A stretch of 64,000 nt of DNA from Ophthalmolycus amberensis. Taxonomy: Eukaryota; Chordata; Actinopteri; Perciformes; Zoarcidae. Below are positions 13,075 through 23,459 of this stretch, in pieces. The DNA lies in assembly GCA_024529925.1 (NCBI GenBank), contig JAFEUB010000840.1, forward strand, positions 1 through 64,000, in the 5' to 3' direction. The position numbers and the translations under genes were made by a program. Positions within the stretch are counted from its first letter, which is position 1. Each line of letters begins with the position of its first letter. The notes beneath the pieces are model-generated. The model saw only the letters and a list, made by a program, of their open reading frames with translations. It was not told where the DNA came from and ran no database searches.

Positions 13075-13767
13075 CTGCGCAACACAGACAAACAATGGTG
13101 TTCATTATTTTCATGTTCATTTATTCTTTGGTAAAAACCACACGCCCACACGTTTTAACAGTTCCTGTTGAGTGTCCACAGGCAACAGGTAGTCTACCCA
13201 CTTCAAACTAAGTTACTGCAGCAGTCAACAAAGTAAAAAGATCCATATGCAGCTTTTTCTAACATGCTACAGCCAGTGATTCACTTCAGCAAAAGAGATA
13301 AAGATGCTAAGTATGAACGTTTTCAGTGTACTGCCTTTAAGTTGGCAGCACGTATTTAATGTCAGCCGGGCTGAAACGTCTGCTTCCCCTGTCCTGTGCC
13401 GTAATGGTACATTCCCAAACTCGCATACCCCTCTATGTGTGGAGCAAATGGTGCAGCCAGTTCTGATGCCCTCTCTGTTATTGGTGTCTTTGTGCCCATC
13501 AGTGTGTTGCTATGGTTCATTCTGTCAGCCTGTGTGCCCCCCCCCCCCACACACACACAATCCCCCCTACTTTGCAGCGTCTGTGGTATGGCCTGAGTGT
13601 TTGAGCGTGGATAAGGCTGCGAGAGCTGCCAGTGCAGCCCAGTTAGGCTGAGCGTCTGCACTGTGCAAGGCCTGTGGATAATTTGTATGAAAGCCAGACC
13701 AAGTGGAAACATAAATAACAGCCACAGCATCTGTTTACCCTGATGAGCTTCAGCACTCGGAGATGGG

Positions 13768-13798
<31 letters not shown>

Positions 13799-14022
13799 GC
13801 AGATAGGAAGAGAGAAAGAGAGATAAAGGGGAGTAAGACGGCGAGAGGAAGGAGATGAAAATAGGGCAGTGTAGAGAACCGACGGGGGTAGAGACATGGA
13901 TGGGAGGTTCACACCAAAAACAACACGATAGGAAGGATGAAAAAATCTGAAATGTTACAAAGCAAGTCATACATAGCGAGGTACGCTAATGAACACTCAA
14001 ATTCACACAGGATTCATACAGA

Positions 14023-14064
<42 letters not shown>

Positions 14065-14260
14065 CTTGCATAGGCAGCTGCGATGTTGAGTCGCTATGGA
14101 AACTGCTTCTCGCTAATAGAACTGCACCAGCCATTCCATTGCACCGACTCACTGAATGCCTGTTGCCGTGGTAACAAATTCTACTCACGTATTTGCACAC
14201 CCGCCTGCATCACCACCTGAATCTCAGGTTACACATGCACTTGGGTGCGTCACTCACAGT

Positions 14261-14298
<38 letters not shown>

Positions 14299-17200
14299 GG
14301 GAACATGGAAAAATGGCACATATGGCTTCACACACGGAGAGATCTTTTATGGATCAAACGTATGACACAAGCAGACTGGCTAAAAATAAAGATTTTCAGT
14401 CATACACTCTGACGTGCTGCTCTTTTTCTGCTCTTCTCTGGTGTATTCTGTAGCTCGGCTGATTTCCCAGAGGATATGTAAACAAGTTCAATTATCCCGG
14501 CATTACCAGGGCTGTATAGAGGAGTGACATAACAGCAGGCCTCACAGCAACACTCACACCATAAATTAAATCCTGAGAGGAAACCAACTTCGGCTATGAC
14601 GTGTAGCAGCCATTTTAAAGGCCCAATCAGTATTTTGTTGAACTATTACAATACTATTTCACTGCTGTGTTCACACAGATTACTGATGTAAACATATTTA
14701 AGATAAGATAAGATATACCGGTACTTAATTGTCCCGCAGGGAAATTTGGCTTGGGCTCCAACCACTGCATCACACAATACACTTGCCAACATCGCAATCC
14801 ACATGCACGCATAGAATAGATCATATACACACTCGATGCATTAAACATGCTGAAATACGCATGTCGACAATAGTTACGAATAATAAAAAAATAAAACGGG
14901 TGTGATCAACACAGAAAATAAATAATCAAGTCATAATATATTAGTCCCCAATAAAATCATATTATAAAATATTACTTGTTGCTATTTAACAATTTGATGG
15001 AGAATGGAATAAATACATTGTTGTACCGATTTAGCCTGCAGATTGGCAGAATATTTGATACACTCACCTGTCAAACATCAAAAATGACTTAAAAGAGTGC
15101 TGATTTAGCATCGCACAGAACTAGAGAACTAGTCTTTTTGTATTCCACACATTCTTCCTCCTGGTCAGACGCCTACAATACCCACTACCCACAATGCAAC
15201 TCGACTGCCAACAGCTGGGTTGTGGATTCAGGTGTGTTGAACTAGTAGGAGCGAGCGACAGAGGTCTGGTATGTTCACTTCTTTCTAACTCCACAGAACC
15301 ACATTTTCAAACTTGTCTTCAGCCCCAACCAGCACGGACTCAGCAGCAGCAGTACTTCCAAAATCCGTAAACAGACTTTGATGTGTTAAAATCGGTGGAG
15401 TTAAAATTCACATTTCCTTTAAATTGAAATGTTTAGTAGCCTGTCAATACATTTTTTCCCTCTGTGTGCTGTAAAGGACTTCATCAGCACTCATGAACTC
15501 TATTGTGTGAAAAGTTCCACATAAATAAAGTTGAGTTAAGTACTGACAGAAGAGTTTATAGTATTTTCTTTATATTTGGATCTACAAATTGTGCCTTTAG
15601 TAGAGAGCACCCTTTTCAAGCCTCTGCTCCACTAGCCTTGAGCATAACATGTATTTTCTCTTTGAGACTTTCTATCTATAGTCAGTGTTTTTCTTTTGTC
15701 TCAGTTAAATTGGTATCTATTGCTGTACTGGACAGTAAAAACCAAGCAGCTTGCAATTTTAACATTAACAGATCAACCAGTTATGTAAATTATCATACTA
15801 ATGATGAAAGAGGGAGTGAAAATATTTTTTTCCTCATAAGTCAGAAACATTAAAGTTATAACTGAAATATTTGCCTAAGCCCAATAGAGGCTAGTAGTAA
15901 GCCCCCCAAAAAAGGAACGAAATGGAAATAAAAAAAATCCATTCATTTTGGAATAAAAGATAAAAAGCTCATGCATACCTACAATGCCTTAATGAAAGGT
16001 GAATAGGAAAAGGTCTAAGTGGTGCAAAAGAAGAAAACTTCTGGCAGTCTATATCTCATCACTTGCACGCACCATATTCCGACAATATTTTGGGGGCTTT
16101 GAACTTTCATCAGGTAAGCTTCGTCATAATATCTGTCTGGTTTATGATTTTATGAAAATGGAACACGTGGTATTTTGTCAAGCCGTCTGGCTCGGCGAAC
16201 TCTGGCGTTAACAAAAAAACTGAAAACATATGACACCATTTGCATGAGATAATCACTTTTCTGCAACAAAGAACGACACAGAAATACAAATGGAAAGAGA
16301 GTTGGATGTGTGTTGAAGCGAGGGACACGGTACAATGATTGGAGGGAGCTCAGCACAAACAGAGGGGTGATTAGGGTTGCAGGGTCGCAGGGTGAAAGTG
16401 TTTCACTCAGCCCAAATCCAAGGCCTATACGGCCAACAAGGAGCTCTCTGTCTTTCCTGCCTGCCTCCAAAACACTGGCAAATTATTCACTCCTCTTCTA
16501 CCTAACCTGATTCTATCCCCCCCTCACTTCTATTCTTAATGTTATGTCTTACCTCTCAGACGAAACTGCCTACTTTCTGCTTTTCCATTATTCCGGGCCT
16601 CTCTCATTCATTCTCTTATGGAAATCTCAATTGATTTGGGGCATAAAAGTTTCAGTCTGACTCAGCAATTGAATCATTTTTTCCATCCAAATCCAAGCCC
16701 AAGCAATGCAGGCTCTTAAAAATAACTTTCACAAAGAAGATGCTAATAATAGTATTCTCCAACAATGTTTGGGAACCTGCGTCCAATCCATACCTGAGCA
16801 ATTATAAGCGAGGAATCCAGCCCTCCTGATCCTGTCAGGACCCATCAGGTGTTGGCATAAATGTCAAGCTCATACCAGTCTCCTACTCATCCATCCTTTC
16901 AATCTCTCTTTCTCTACATCTCTCTCACTTTCAAAGCTTTGTAAATGTCATTTCATCATGCACTTGTCTTCATTATGACTATTTCTTCCCCTTCATCCCC
17001 CTCATTGCCCTCCCCTGTGCTCTCGCAGTGCTCAGCTTTTCCTTTTCTTTCATCTCTATTCTATCATTCTGCTCCTCTCCTTGGCAATCCTGCATGAATC
17101 CTACCTTCTGTTTTCACCGTTAAGAAACCACACAATTGGATTAGCTACATCTGTCTCTTTTTAAACCATAGCAATTAGAGATGCAAGGGAGAGAGAATTC

Positions 17201-20159
17201 AATACCCAAATAGCACAGAGCTCAAAATACCAACAAAAAAAAAGAGAAGAAAAACCACACACATTGGCACAAATTAGAGCACATGCACTCAGGCGTAGAT
17301 TTGCACATGTACTGCGCTCGAGTAGACACACAGTGCTCAAATGTAAATGCAATGCTCTCTCTGCATGCATAATGCTATGTAATATACAGTATGTCTGGGC
17401 ACGTGAACAGAAACAGATGCACACACTGTCTGCATTGATTTTGGCTGCATCAGTAAAAAGTAGCGAGAGCATCTCCATACGACTGCAGTGAACTTGAAAA
17501 TGTACAGCAAGAGCAGAAATATGCAGAAATCCTCCGTTTTTTTTCTTCTTCTTTGAAAATGAAGAACTGGAGAAAGCCCAATAACATTATGAAGGACAAT
17601 AAATCAGCAGACCATTTCATAAGGAGTATAGTACAAAAATGAAAGTGCCGGCTGAAAAAAGGCTTGAGTATTGATTTTCAGTGATGCATCACACAGGATA
17701 GTCAGAACATCAGCGTGTGGTTGATCAACCACATAGCAACTGAGAAGGGGAAGTACATTCCCTGTGCAGGTACCCAAAAAAGCAGAATTTGTGGGGAATG
17801 AAGAAAAACGACTTTATATGTAGCTCTATCTTCATGCATTTTAGCTCAACGTGTGCCAGTGAGAAGGCACGGCAGATTTGTGTGCCGATAACAGCACTCA
17901 ACAATGGACCATGTAATGTGCACATAAGAGTGATGAGTCTAAGGTGATTATTAATACAGATACAAACACAAAATTACCCACAGAGCTTGAAAAATGGGGC
18001 ACGAGGAAGAAAAAAAAAACATGCAATTAAAATACCTTCATCCCTGGGTCTGTTCATTGTAGACTCGTCTTGTTTTTTTGTGAGCGGACCTGAGGTTCAG
18101 AAAAGAGGGGGGGGGGGAAGGGGTGACAAGAGACAAAATTCAAAAAGATTGCATTTGCAGCAAAAACAAAACAGAAAAACAAGAGAAGATTAAAAGAGGA
18201 AAATAGCAAAAGACGAGATGCTCCGTTACGTTTCAGTGGCTCTGCACAGCCAGAGACAAATGTTTACAAGGACTGCACACCCGTTTCCTCAAAAGATAAC
18301 CCCAAACACATCAGTTTTAACCGCTTAGGATCTAGTCACGCACTGCCTTGAAATGACCCCAGAGACGACTTCTCCTCAACCCTTCTCCCTATCCGTCCTG
18401 ACACGCCGCTGCTCTGTAAAGAAAAATCAATGAGCAGAATCAAGCCATCGCTCTTTTCGGTCAGAAAAGGCAAAGGAATCAAGACTCTCTGTATCCTGCT
18501 CCAGCTCGGGACAGTGTTGCAGTCCTGAGGCCAAAAGTCCCTGCACGATCTTCAATGTCAAAAGGTAACACTGAAGACACACGCATGCTCATTGTGCACA
18601 GAGAAATTCTGGCATATAGCTTGAAATGGGAGTCTTTACTTCCAAATTAGCAAAGAGGGAGCTGTGTTTGATATTTCCACCGCACCGCAAAGTCTTGTGA
18701 CAGGATCCCCCCCCACCAAGGTCAAAGAGGAGCCCCACATTAAGCTTTAATGGTAACGCCAGTTAAATGCTCCATAGGGCACGGCCAAAAACAAGCATTT
18801 ATCACAGTGACCAACCGACGCCCTGGCACGTCAACCTCTGTAAGTCTTAACTGATAAGGATCCCATTCGTTTATTTCTTCTTCAGCCCACAATTACCGAT
18901 GGGTTTTGTGTCGCTCTCAGTCACTGTCTGCAGAGGCACGTCTTAGAGGAAGCTATTAAAACAAACTCACGTTCACACACACACACACACACACGTATAC
19001 ACACACACACACACAGGCCCACACGCAGGCCCACACACATTAAACCTCCACGCGCTACACAAAGCATGCTAACAGTGTCCTTGTCATGTGTTGCTCTCCT
19101 CCCCGTACCCACCCAGCAGCACATTCCCTGCTCACCGGTGGGGAGGCGTAGCCGCCTCTCATATTAAAAAAGACTCTACGTCGGGTTGCCAAGGGGTTTA
19201 TCACTCGGAGTTCTGCTGACATGTCCGTTTCTACCATTCTGCTAGAACCCTCACAGTAAAGTGGCGGCATAGACCCTTTTCACACTGCTTTGCGTCTATT
19301 GACAAAGAGCATCGCTGCACTCTACCGCCGCATTTTCAACCATCCCTCTCTATGAATATGGTTATAAAATGTTTATCTTCCGACGAAATGGAAAAGGATC
19401 AATGCTGAATGGATTTGCTGCATCCTATGAGTACCAGCATACAGGCGCCTGATCCAGAGAGCACTTCCTGCCATGAAGGGAGATGGTACAGTAGTTGGTC
19501 CTCGGCTATGGAGCAGACGGGCAGACAGACCGGTAATGGATAGTGAGGCACAGAAGTCCTCCGTCTTGTCAGCACTTCCCCACTACTTAGCACCACTTTA
19601 AAGCCACACCTCGCCGCTTAATGGAGACTTCTCTGATTTCATTCCTTCTCTAATGCCTAACACAGAGCTAAACTATACGTGAGGATAAGCTTGGCTCACA
19701 CAGACAGTCGCACTTTGTAACGGGCCGTCCGACTTAATCTTAAGACTGCACAAGGGCACCTCACCTAAACCTAAGACTAAAAAACTGACAAAATGAAAAG
19801 AAGTACTGTTGACTTTGTTACTCTTGATTGTTGAGTCTATAAAATAGCGGATAAAGCCCTTCACAGTTTACCAGAGACCTGAGTAAAGTCTTGTCAGATC
19901 AACAGTTCAACAAGACTGAGGCTGTGGTTACGCTTGTCTTTTCGATGCGACGTCTGTCATCCGATTATGCCAGGACGCATTAACTATCAAGTACGTACGC
20001 TCCGCCATCGGATCTTGCTCGCATTTAGATCCGATAATCCAGACCACATGCCGAGGTGGCCTGGGTCGCATTGAGTTCAGACCTCAGTGAGGTGTGGACC
20101 GCATGTGGGCACAATCCGTATAGTTCATCAAACGTAGGTCTCCTCATGTTCCCGCCAAA
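13075..20159 (-). other. nlgn2 intron 1, distal part
   Basis: No exon is supported. I looked on the minus strand for the optional splice-site-A mini-exon of NLGN2, which in mammals encodes a KKRDE-like peptide, and found no match. Simple repeats are (GA)n at 13770-13798, (CA)n at 14024-14061 and 14266-14296, and interrupted (CA)n at 18975-19016. A CpG-rich patch at 19930-20120 looks like old transposon sequence, but its ends cannot be placed. Bases 15080-15270 also look like a decayed dispersed repeat. Confidence 0.65.
14698..14980 (+). repeat. retroposon 3'-tail-type fish repeat with (GATAA)n
   Basis: A GATAAGATAAGATA microsatellite is followed by TTAATTGTCCCGCAGGGAAA, a variant of the 'TTTATTGTCCCNNAGGGGAAATTTG' signature that recurs at 3' ends of LINE-related and SINE-related copies in many fish. 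The flanking sequence is AT-rich and decayed. Family and full extent are uncertain. Confidence 0.45.
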
Positions 20160-20412
20160 CAGAAGCTGAGGTTGATGGATATGCCATTAGTTTTACAGCT
20201 ATTGCCATTTTTTTAAACTTTTGACCAGATGATGCTGCTAGATGAAAAGTCAGGGCATCACCTTATAGTTGCAATTCATCGTGGGGGGAACATGAATGTG
20301 TGAATCAAATGCCATGGCAAGCCGTCCAACAGCTGTTGAGATATGTCTGGACCAAAGTGGTAGACCAACAGAAGGACATTGCCATCCCAAGAGCAATGTC
20401 TAGCATGGCTTA
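20160..20412 (+). repeat. dispersed fish repeat, uninterrupted copy
   Basis: The segment contains GATGATGCTGCTAGATGAAA, AGTCAGGGCATCACC, CATGAATGTGTGAATCAAATGCC and TGGACCAAAGTGGTAGACCAAC, and ends near CTAGCATGGCTT. This matches a very common interspersed repeat that I know from many teleost genomes without a certain family name. A second copy at 21960-22200 plus 23326-23377 aligns with it from the GTCAGG motif through the CCATCCAA motif, but is split by a transposon. Confidence 0.65.
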
Positions 20413-21959
20413 AAAAAATACTTTTTACTTAATTAATCATCAGATTTTTTTGTAAGCTATATTTCATTGTTAGACTAACATGTCTGTGCTGGTTGTCAGT
20501 ATATTGTGGCTCTCTTACTGCTGTCATTCCTCTACAGAAATAGATTGCACTGCTATGTGGGTGATTTGCTTTGAAAGAAATGCTCATGGCAGTATCTAGG
20601 TCTTAACTTCTGACAACAAACTTCAGTCTTTTGAATGAATACTATGATGGATTAGACAAGACAAAAAGTAGGATGTAGCAGGGAAACAGACACACTTTAA
20701 AAAAAAACATCTTTCCCTTCTGCCTCAGTAGAGAAGCCTGCCGGTAGGTTGACTGTCTCATAATGTAATGGGCCACTGGTCACATAAATGCATTGGCCTA
20801 CGCAGGAGCATTTGGCTTGAGTTGTCCCAGTGCTGTTTGACCTAATGCAGCTCCAGCTCTCAGTCAACAGCATTTCTGTTCGGTTCAGTGAGCTAGTGGC
20901 CAGAGCGCAAGCTGCCTCCCATCCCTCTCTATTTCCTCAGTGCGGTAAACGGGATGAAGCTGCAGTATGTCATGTGTATGGTGGCCTGTCTGCTTGACAA
21001 GGTGTCAGACACAGCTCCGGCTCAACACCCCCCCCCCCCCCCCCCCCCTGCATCCAGGCAGCAGCTCCCAGCACATGCAGCCCTGTCCTTCTGCTCTCCA
21101 TCTCTTCTACTGTGCCCTCAGCATCCGCCTCCACTGTCCTGCGTCCTGAAATATGGTTTTTAATAAAGAGCACAGTAAATGGCTGCTCGAGCGGCAATAA
21201 AAATGAAGGATCTTAGGCCCATGGCCGAAGAGTGTCTTGAGGAAACAGGAATGCAGTGAGACAGTTCTCTTGCCTCGCAGCCTGGCTACATAGGGGAGTT
21301 AGGGACGAGCACTGTAAAAGGAGGTAAGGAGCAGGAGGGAGATAAAGGGAGAGTGAAACTCACTGTTCAACCCACAATAACATTTGTGTTATTTACATAA
21401 TTCGAAGGAGTTATTTGGATTTAATTTGAATTGAAGAAGTCGCATAGTGGCCTAGTGGGGAAGGGCACGGAGCTCATTTGCATTCAGAACAGTGACCCCT
21501 TCTACCGCCATCTGCATAAAGATGGAGGAGAGGGGAGAGAAGAAAGAAGAAGCAGGGAGGATTTCAGGGAGGAGAGAGCAGGAGGGGCGAACAGATGCAG
21601 AAAGACAAGAGAGCTGTGAATTTTCTTTTGCCGATGAATTTGAATGAATTTGTCTACCCATGGGAAGATAATACATAGTGTTGTAGTATGGAGATTAAAA
21701 ATGTGTCAAAATTGAGTCGAGGCGGCCAGATTTGGCACAAAAACATTTTGATCCAGTATGATTGAGTATGATTCTTTGCTGCCAATTCATTTTGGCCCAC
21801 CTACATCCGCCATCAGTGGCAATGCAACCGCTCACTGCCAAACACAGCACAGCACAACCCTGACATCCTCCATTAGAGAATGCTTGACCATCACTTACTG
21901 CGACCAAGTTAGCAAGCTAACCTACTAGCTAAATCTGCTTAGTCTAGCTGAAACACCAC

Positions 21960-22200
21960 CAAGCCACACTCAAAGCTCTGTTAGGCTGTACTTATAGGCA
22001 TAGTGGGGCTTTGAACTAAATGCTGATGTTTAGAAGGTATAATGTGTTCACCAAACCTAGTTAGCACTAAACACAAAGTACAACTGAAACTGATGGGGAA
22101 TGTCAATGTCATTTGGACAAATATTGGACATTTCTAAATGTTGTTTGTTTGTGTTTTAACAAAGTCAGGTACCATCAAAGTGATTAAACACTATCCCTAA
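21960..22200 (+). repeat. dispersed fish repeat, left half of a copy split by a Harbinger-type element
   Basis: The sequence runs through TGCTGATGTTTAGAAGGTATAA, TTAGCACTAAACACAAAGTAC and AAAGTCAGGTACCATCAAAG to TATCCCTAA. It matches the same fish family as the copy at 20160-20412 and ends exactly at the TAA target site of the inserted element. Confidence 0.6.
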
Positions 22201-22507
22201 TGGGGCGTTCACACCGGTCGCGTTGATTTTTTGACGCGCGTCGAGATTACATACAAAGTCTATGCACAGACGCGATGAGACTGGCGCGCCGCGATTTTGC
22301 GATGGCGCGGCGCGTTGGACGCGTTATTGCAGTGCGGTGGACGCGGTGGACGCGTTGGACGCCGCAAAATCGCCAACGCGCAAGTTGAAATTTTTCAACT
22401 TCTGCGAAATAATCGCGTGACGCTGTGGCGCGATAGCCTATCAGCGTTGAGTTGCTGCTCCCGTCATCAGTGCCGTAGCTCCTGCCGGTGCTGAATCACA
22501 AACAACA

Positions 22508-22573
22508 ATGGAGGACAAATTAATAGTGGCGGTTTGTGGGTTCCCCGAGCTCTACGATACCTCATATCAATAG
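22508..22573 (+). pseudogene. relic MADF/Myb-like DNA-binding exon inside the Harbinger-type element
   Basis: A 21-codon frame reads MEDKLIVAVCGFPELYDTSY and then stops. The pattern LI.AV..FPELYD is the first helix of MADF-type DNA-binding domains, which PIF/Harbinger elements carry as their second protein. After the stop, a shifted frame continues RDRTK (AGAGACCGGACCAAA), as the MADF consensus would, so a small frame-changing lesion separates the two pieces. No further domain sequence is recognisable. It is a non-functional fossil that supports the superfamily assignment. Confidence 0.55.
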
Positions 22574-22732
22574 AGACCGGACCAAACTACGTGTATACAT
22601 GTGTGTGTGTAAACCATACGGTACAAACAATTAATAGACGCTGCCGTATTTACGTCTACGTGACGTTATTGAGTGCTGGTGGAGCTGCTACGATGTTAGC
22701 ATAGCCTAGCACCGATCCATCAGAGCTCCATT

Positions 22733-22911
22733 GAGAAGACAAGTAGCCTACAAATCGGCATCATTATGTAGTTATTTCGGAGTCCCTTTTTGTCGGAGAA
22801 GACAAGTACAAATCGGCATCATTATGTAGTTATTTCGGAGTCCCTTTTTGTCGGAGAAGACAAGTACAAATCGGCATCATTATGTAGTTATTTCGGAGTC
22901 CCTTTTTGTCG
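22733..22911. repeat. 58-bp tandem repeat, three copies, inside the Harbinger-type element
   Basis: Units begin GAGAAGACAAGTA and end TTTTTGTCG, starting at 22733, 22796 and 22854. Units 2 and 3 are identical along almost all of their length. Unit 1 has a 5-bp insertion (AGCCT). The identity points to recent local duplication. Confidence 0.95.
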
Positions 22912-23325
22912 GTTTATTTTCCGTTGAATCACAGCCAAATCAGTTTATGTTGTGTTCCTACAGCTGTAAACAGCGACCGGTGGCTTGCTAGACACAGTGA
23001 ATACAGCTCGATACAATCCACGGAGCTCCTCTGAACAATATTATGAACCAGACATGACTGCGTTTGGCATTCCGACGTTTGAGGGACTTCCACAACACGT
23101 ACAAAGCAGCAATTGTCCTTATTCCTTTCACGGTTGATAGCGGAAAGTAATGGCGGCCAGGTGAACGGCTTCCAGTCGATAAACCACGCCCCCTCTCCGG
23201 CGCTACGAGATTTTGCGGCGTTTGGTCTGAACACGACCGGCGGCGCGTTGGACGCTTTTTTGCAGTGCGTTGGACGCAATTTTGCAGCGCGTCAAAAAAT
23301 CAACGCGACCGGTGTGAACGCACCA

Positions 23326-23377
23326 TAAGAAGGACATGGATCTCTGTTGGAAATCTCATCGCAAGCCATCCAATAGT
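23326..23377 (+). repeat. dispersed fish repeat, right half of the split copy
   Basis: The sequence TAAGAAGGACATGGATCTC through GCAAGCCATCCAATAGT continues the repeat interrupted at 22200. It aligns with GGAACATGAATG and GGCAAGCCGTCCAACAG of the intact copy at 20281-20331. It is cut short by the abutting SINE. Confidence 0.6.
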
Positions 23378-23459
23378 GGGACCCGCAACAAAGGTCCCAA
23401 GGCCAGAATCAAGCCCGGTTATACGGCATGTTCTGTACCACTCGGCTACCAAGGCGCTC
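23378..23459 (-). mobile_element. tRNA-derived SINE fragment
   Basis: On the minus strand a polymerase III A-box-like sequence TGGTAGCCGAGTGGTACA (23451-23434) precedes a B-box-like GGGCTTGATTCTGG (23416-23403), at a tRNA-like spacing. The 'CCTTGGTAGCCGAGTGGT' head and GGACCTTTGTTGC tail match a tRNA-like SINE head that is abundant in teleosts. It joins the truncated host repeat directly at 23377/23378. Confidence 0.65.

Larger units (their letters stand above)
22201..23325. mobile_element. PIF/Harbinger-type non-autonomous DNA transposon, 1125 bp
   Basis: The left end starts TGGGGCGTTCACACCGGTCG and the right end, read on the minus strand, starts TGGTGCGTTCACACCGGTCG. The inverted repeats extend 39 bp (22201-22239 and 23287-23325) with one mismatch. 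TAA flanks both sides (22198-22200 and 23326-23328), the 3-bp target duplication expected of PIF/Harbinger. Inside are CpG-rich sub-terminal GCGTTGGACGC motifs near both ends, a short MADF-like relic (22508-22573) and a 58-bp tandem triplication (22733-22911). No DDE transposase is encoded, so it would need enzyme in trans. The near-identity of the inverted repeats suggests it is not very old. The superfamily call rests on target duplication, inverted repeats and the MADF relic together. Confidence 0.85.

Noticed and set aside
13362..13970. 202-codon minus-strand open frame
   Set aside because: It runs through poly-C and GA microsatellites and has no recognisable domain or splice context; it lies in nlgn2 intron 1.
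22929..23279. 116-codon minus-strand open frame inside the Harbinger-type element
   Set aside because: Ends in the CpG-rich sub-terminal repeats and shows no transposase motif; judged a chance frame.
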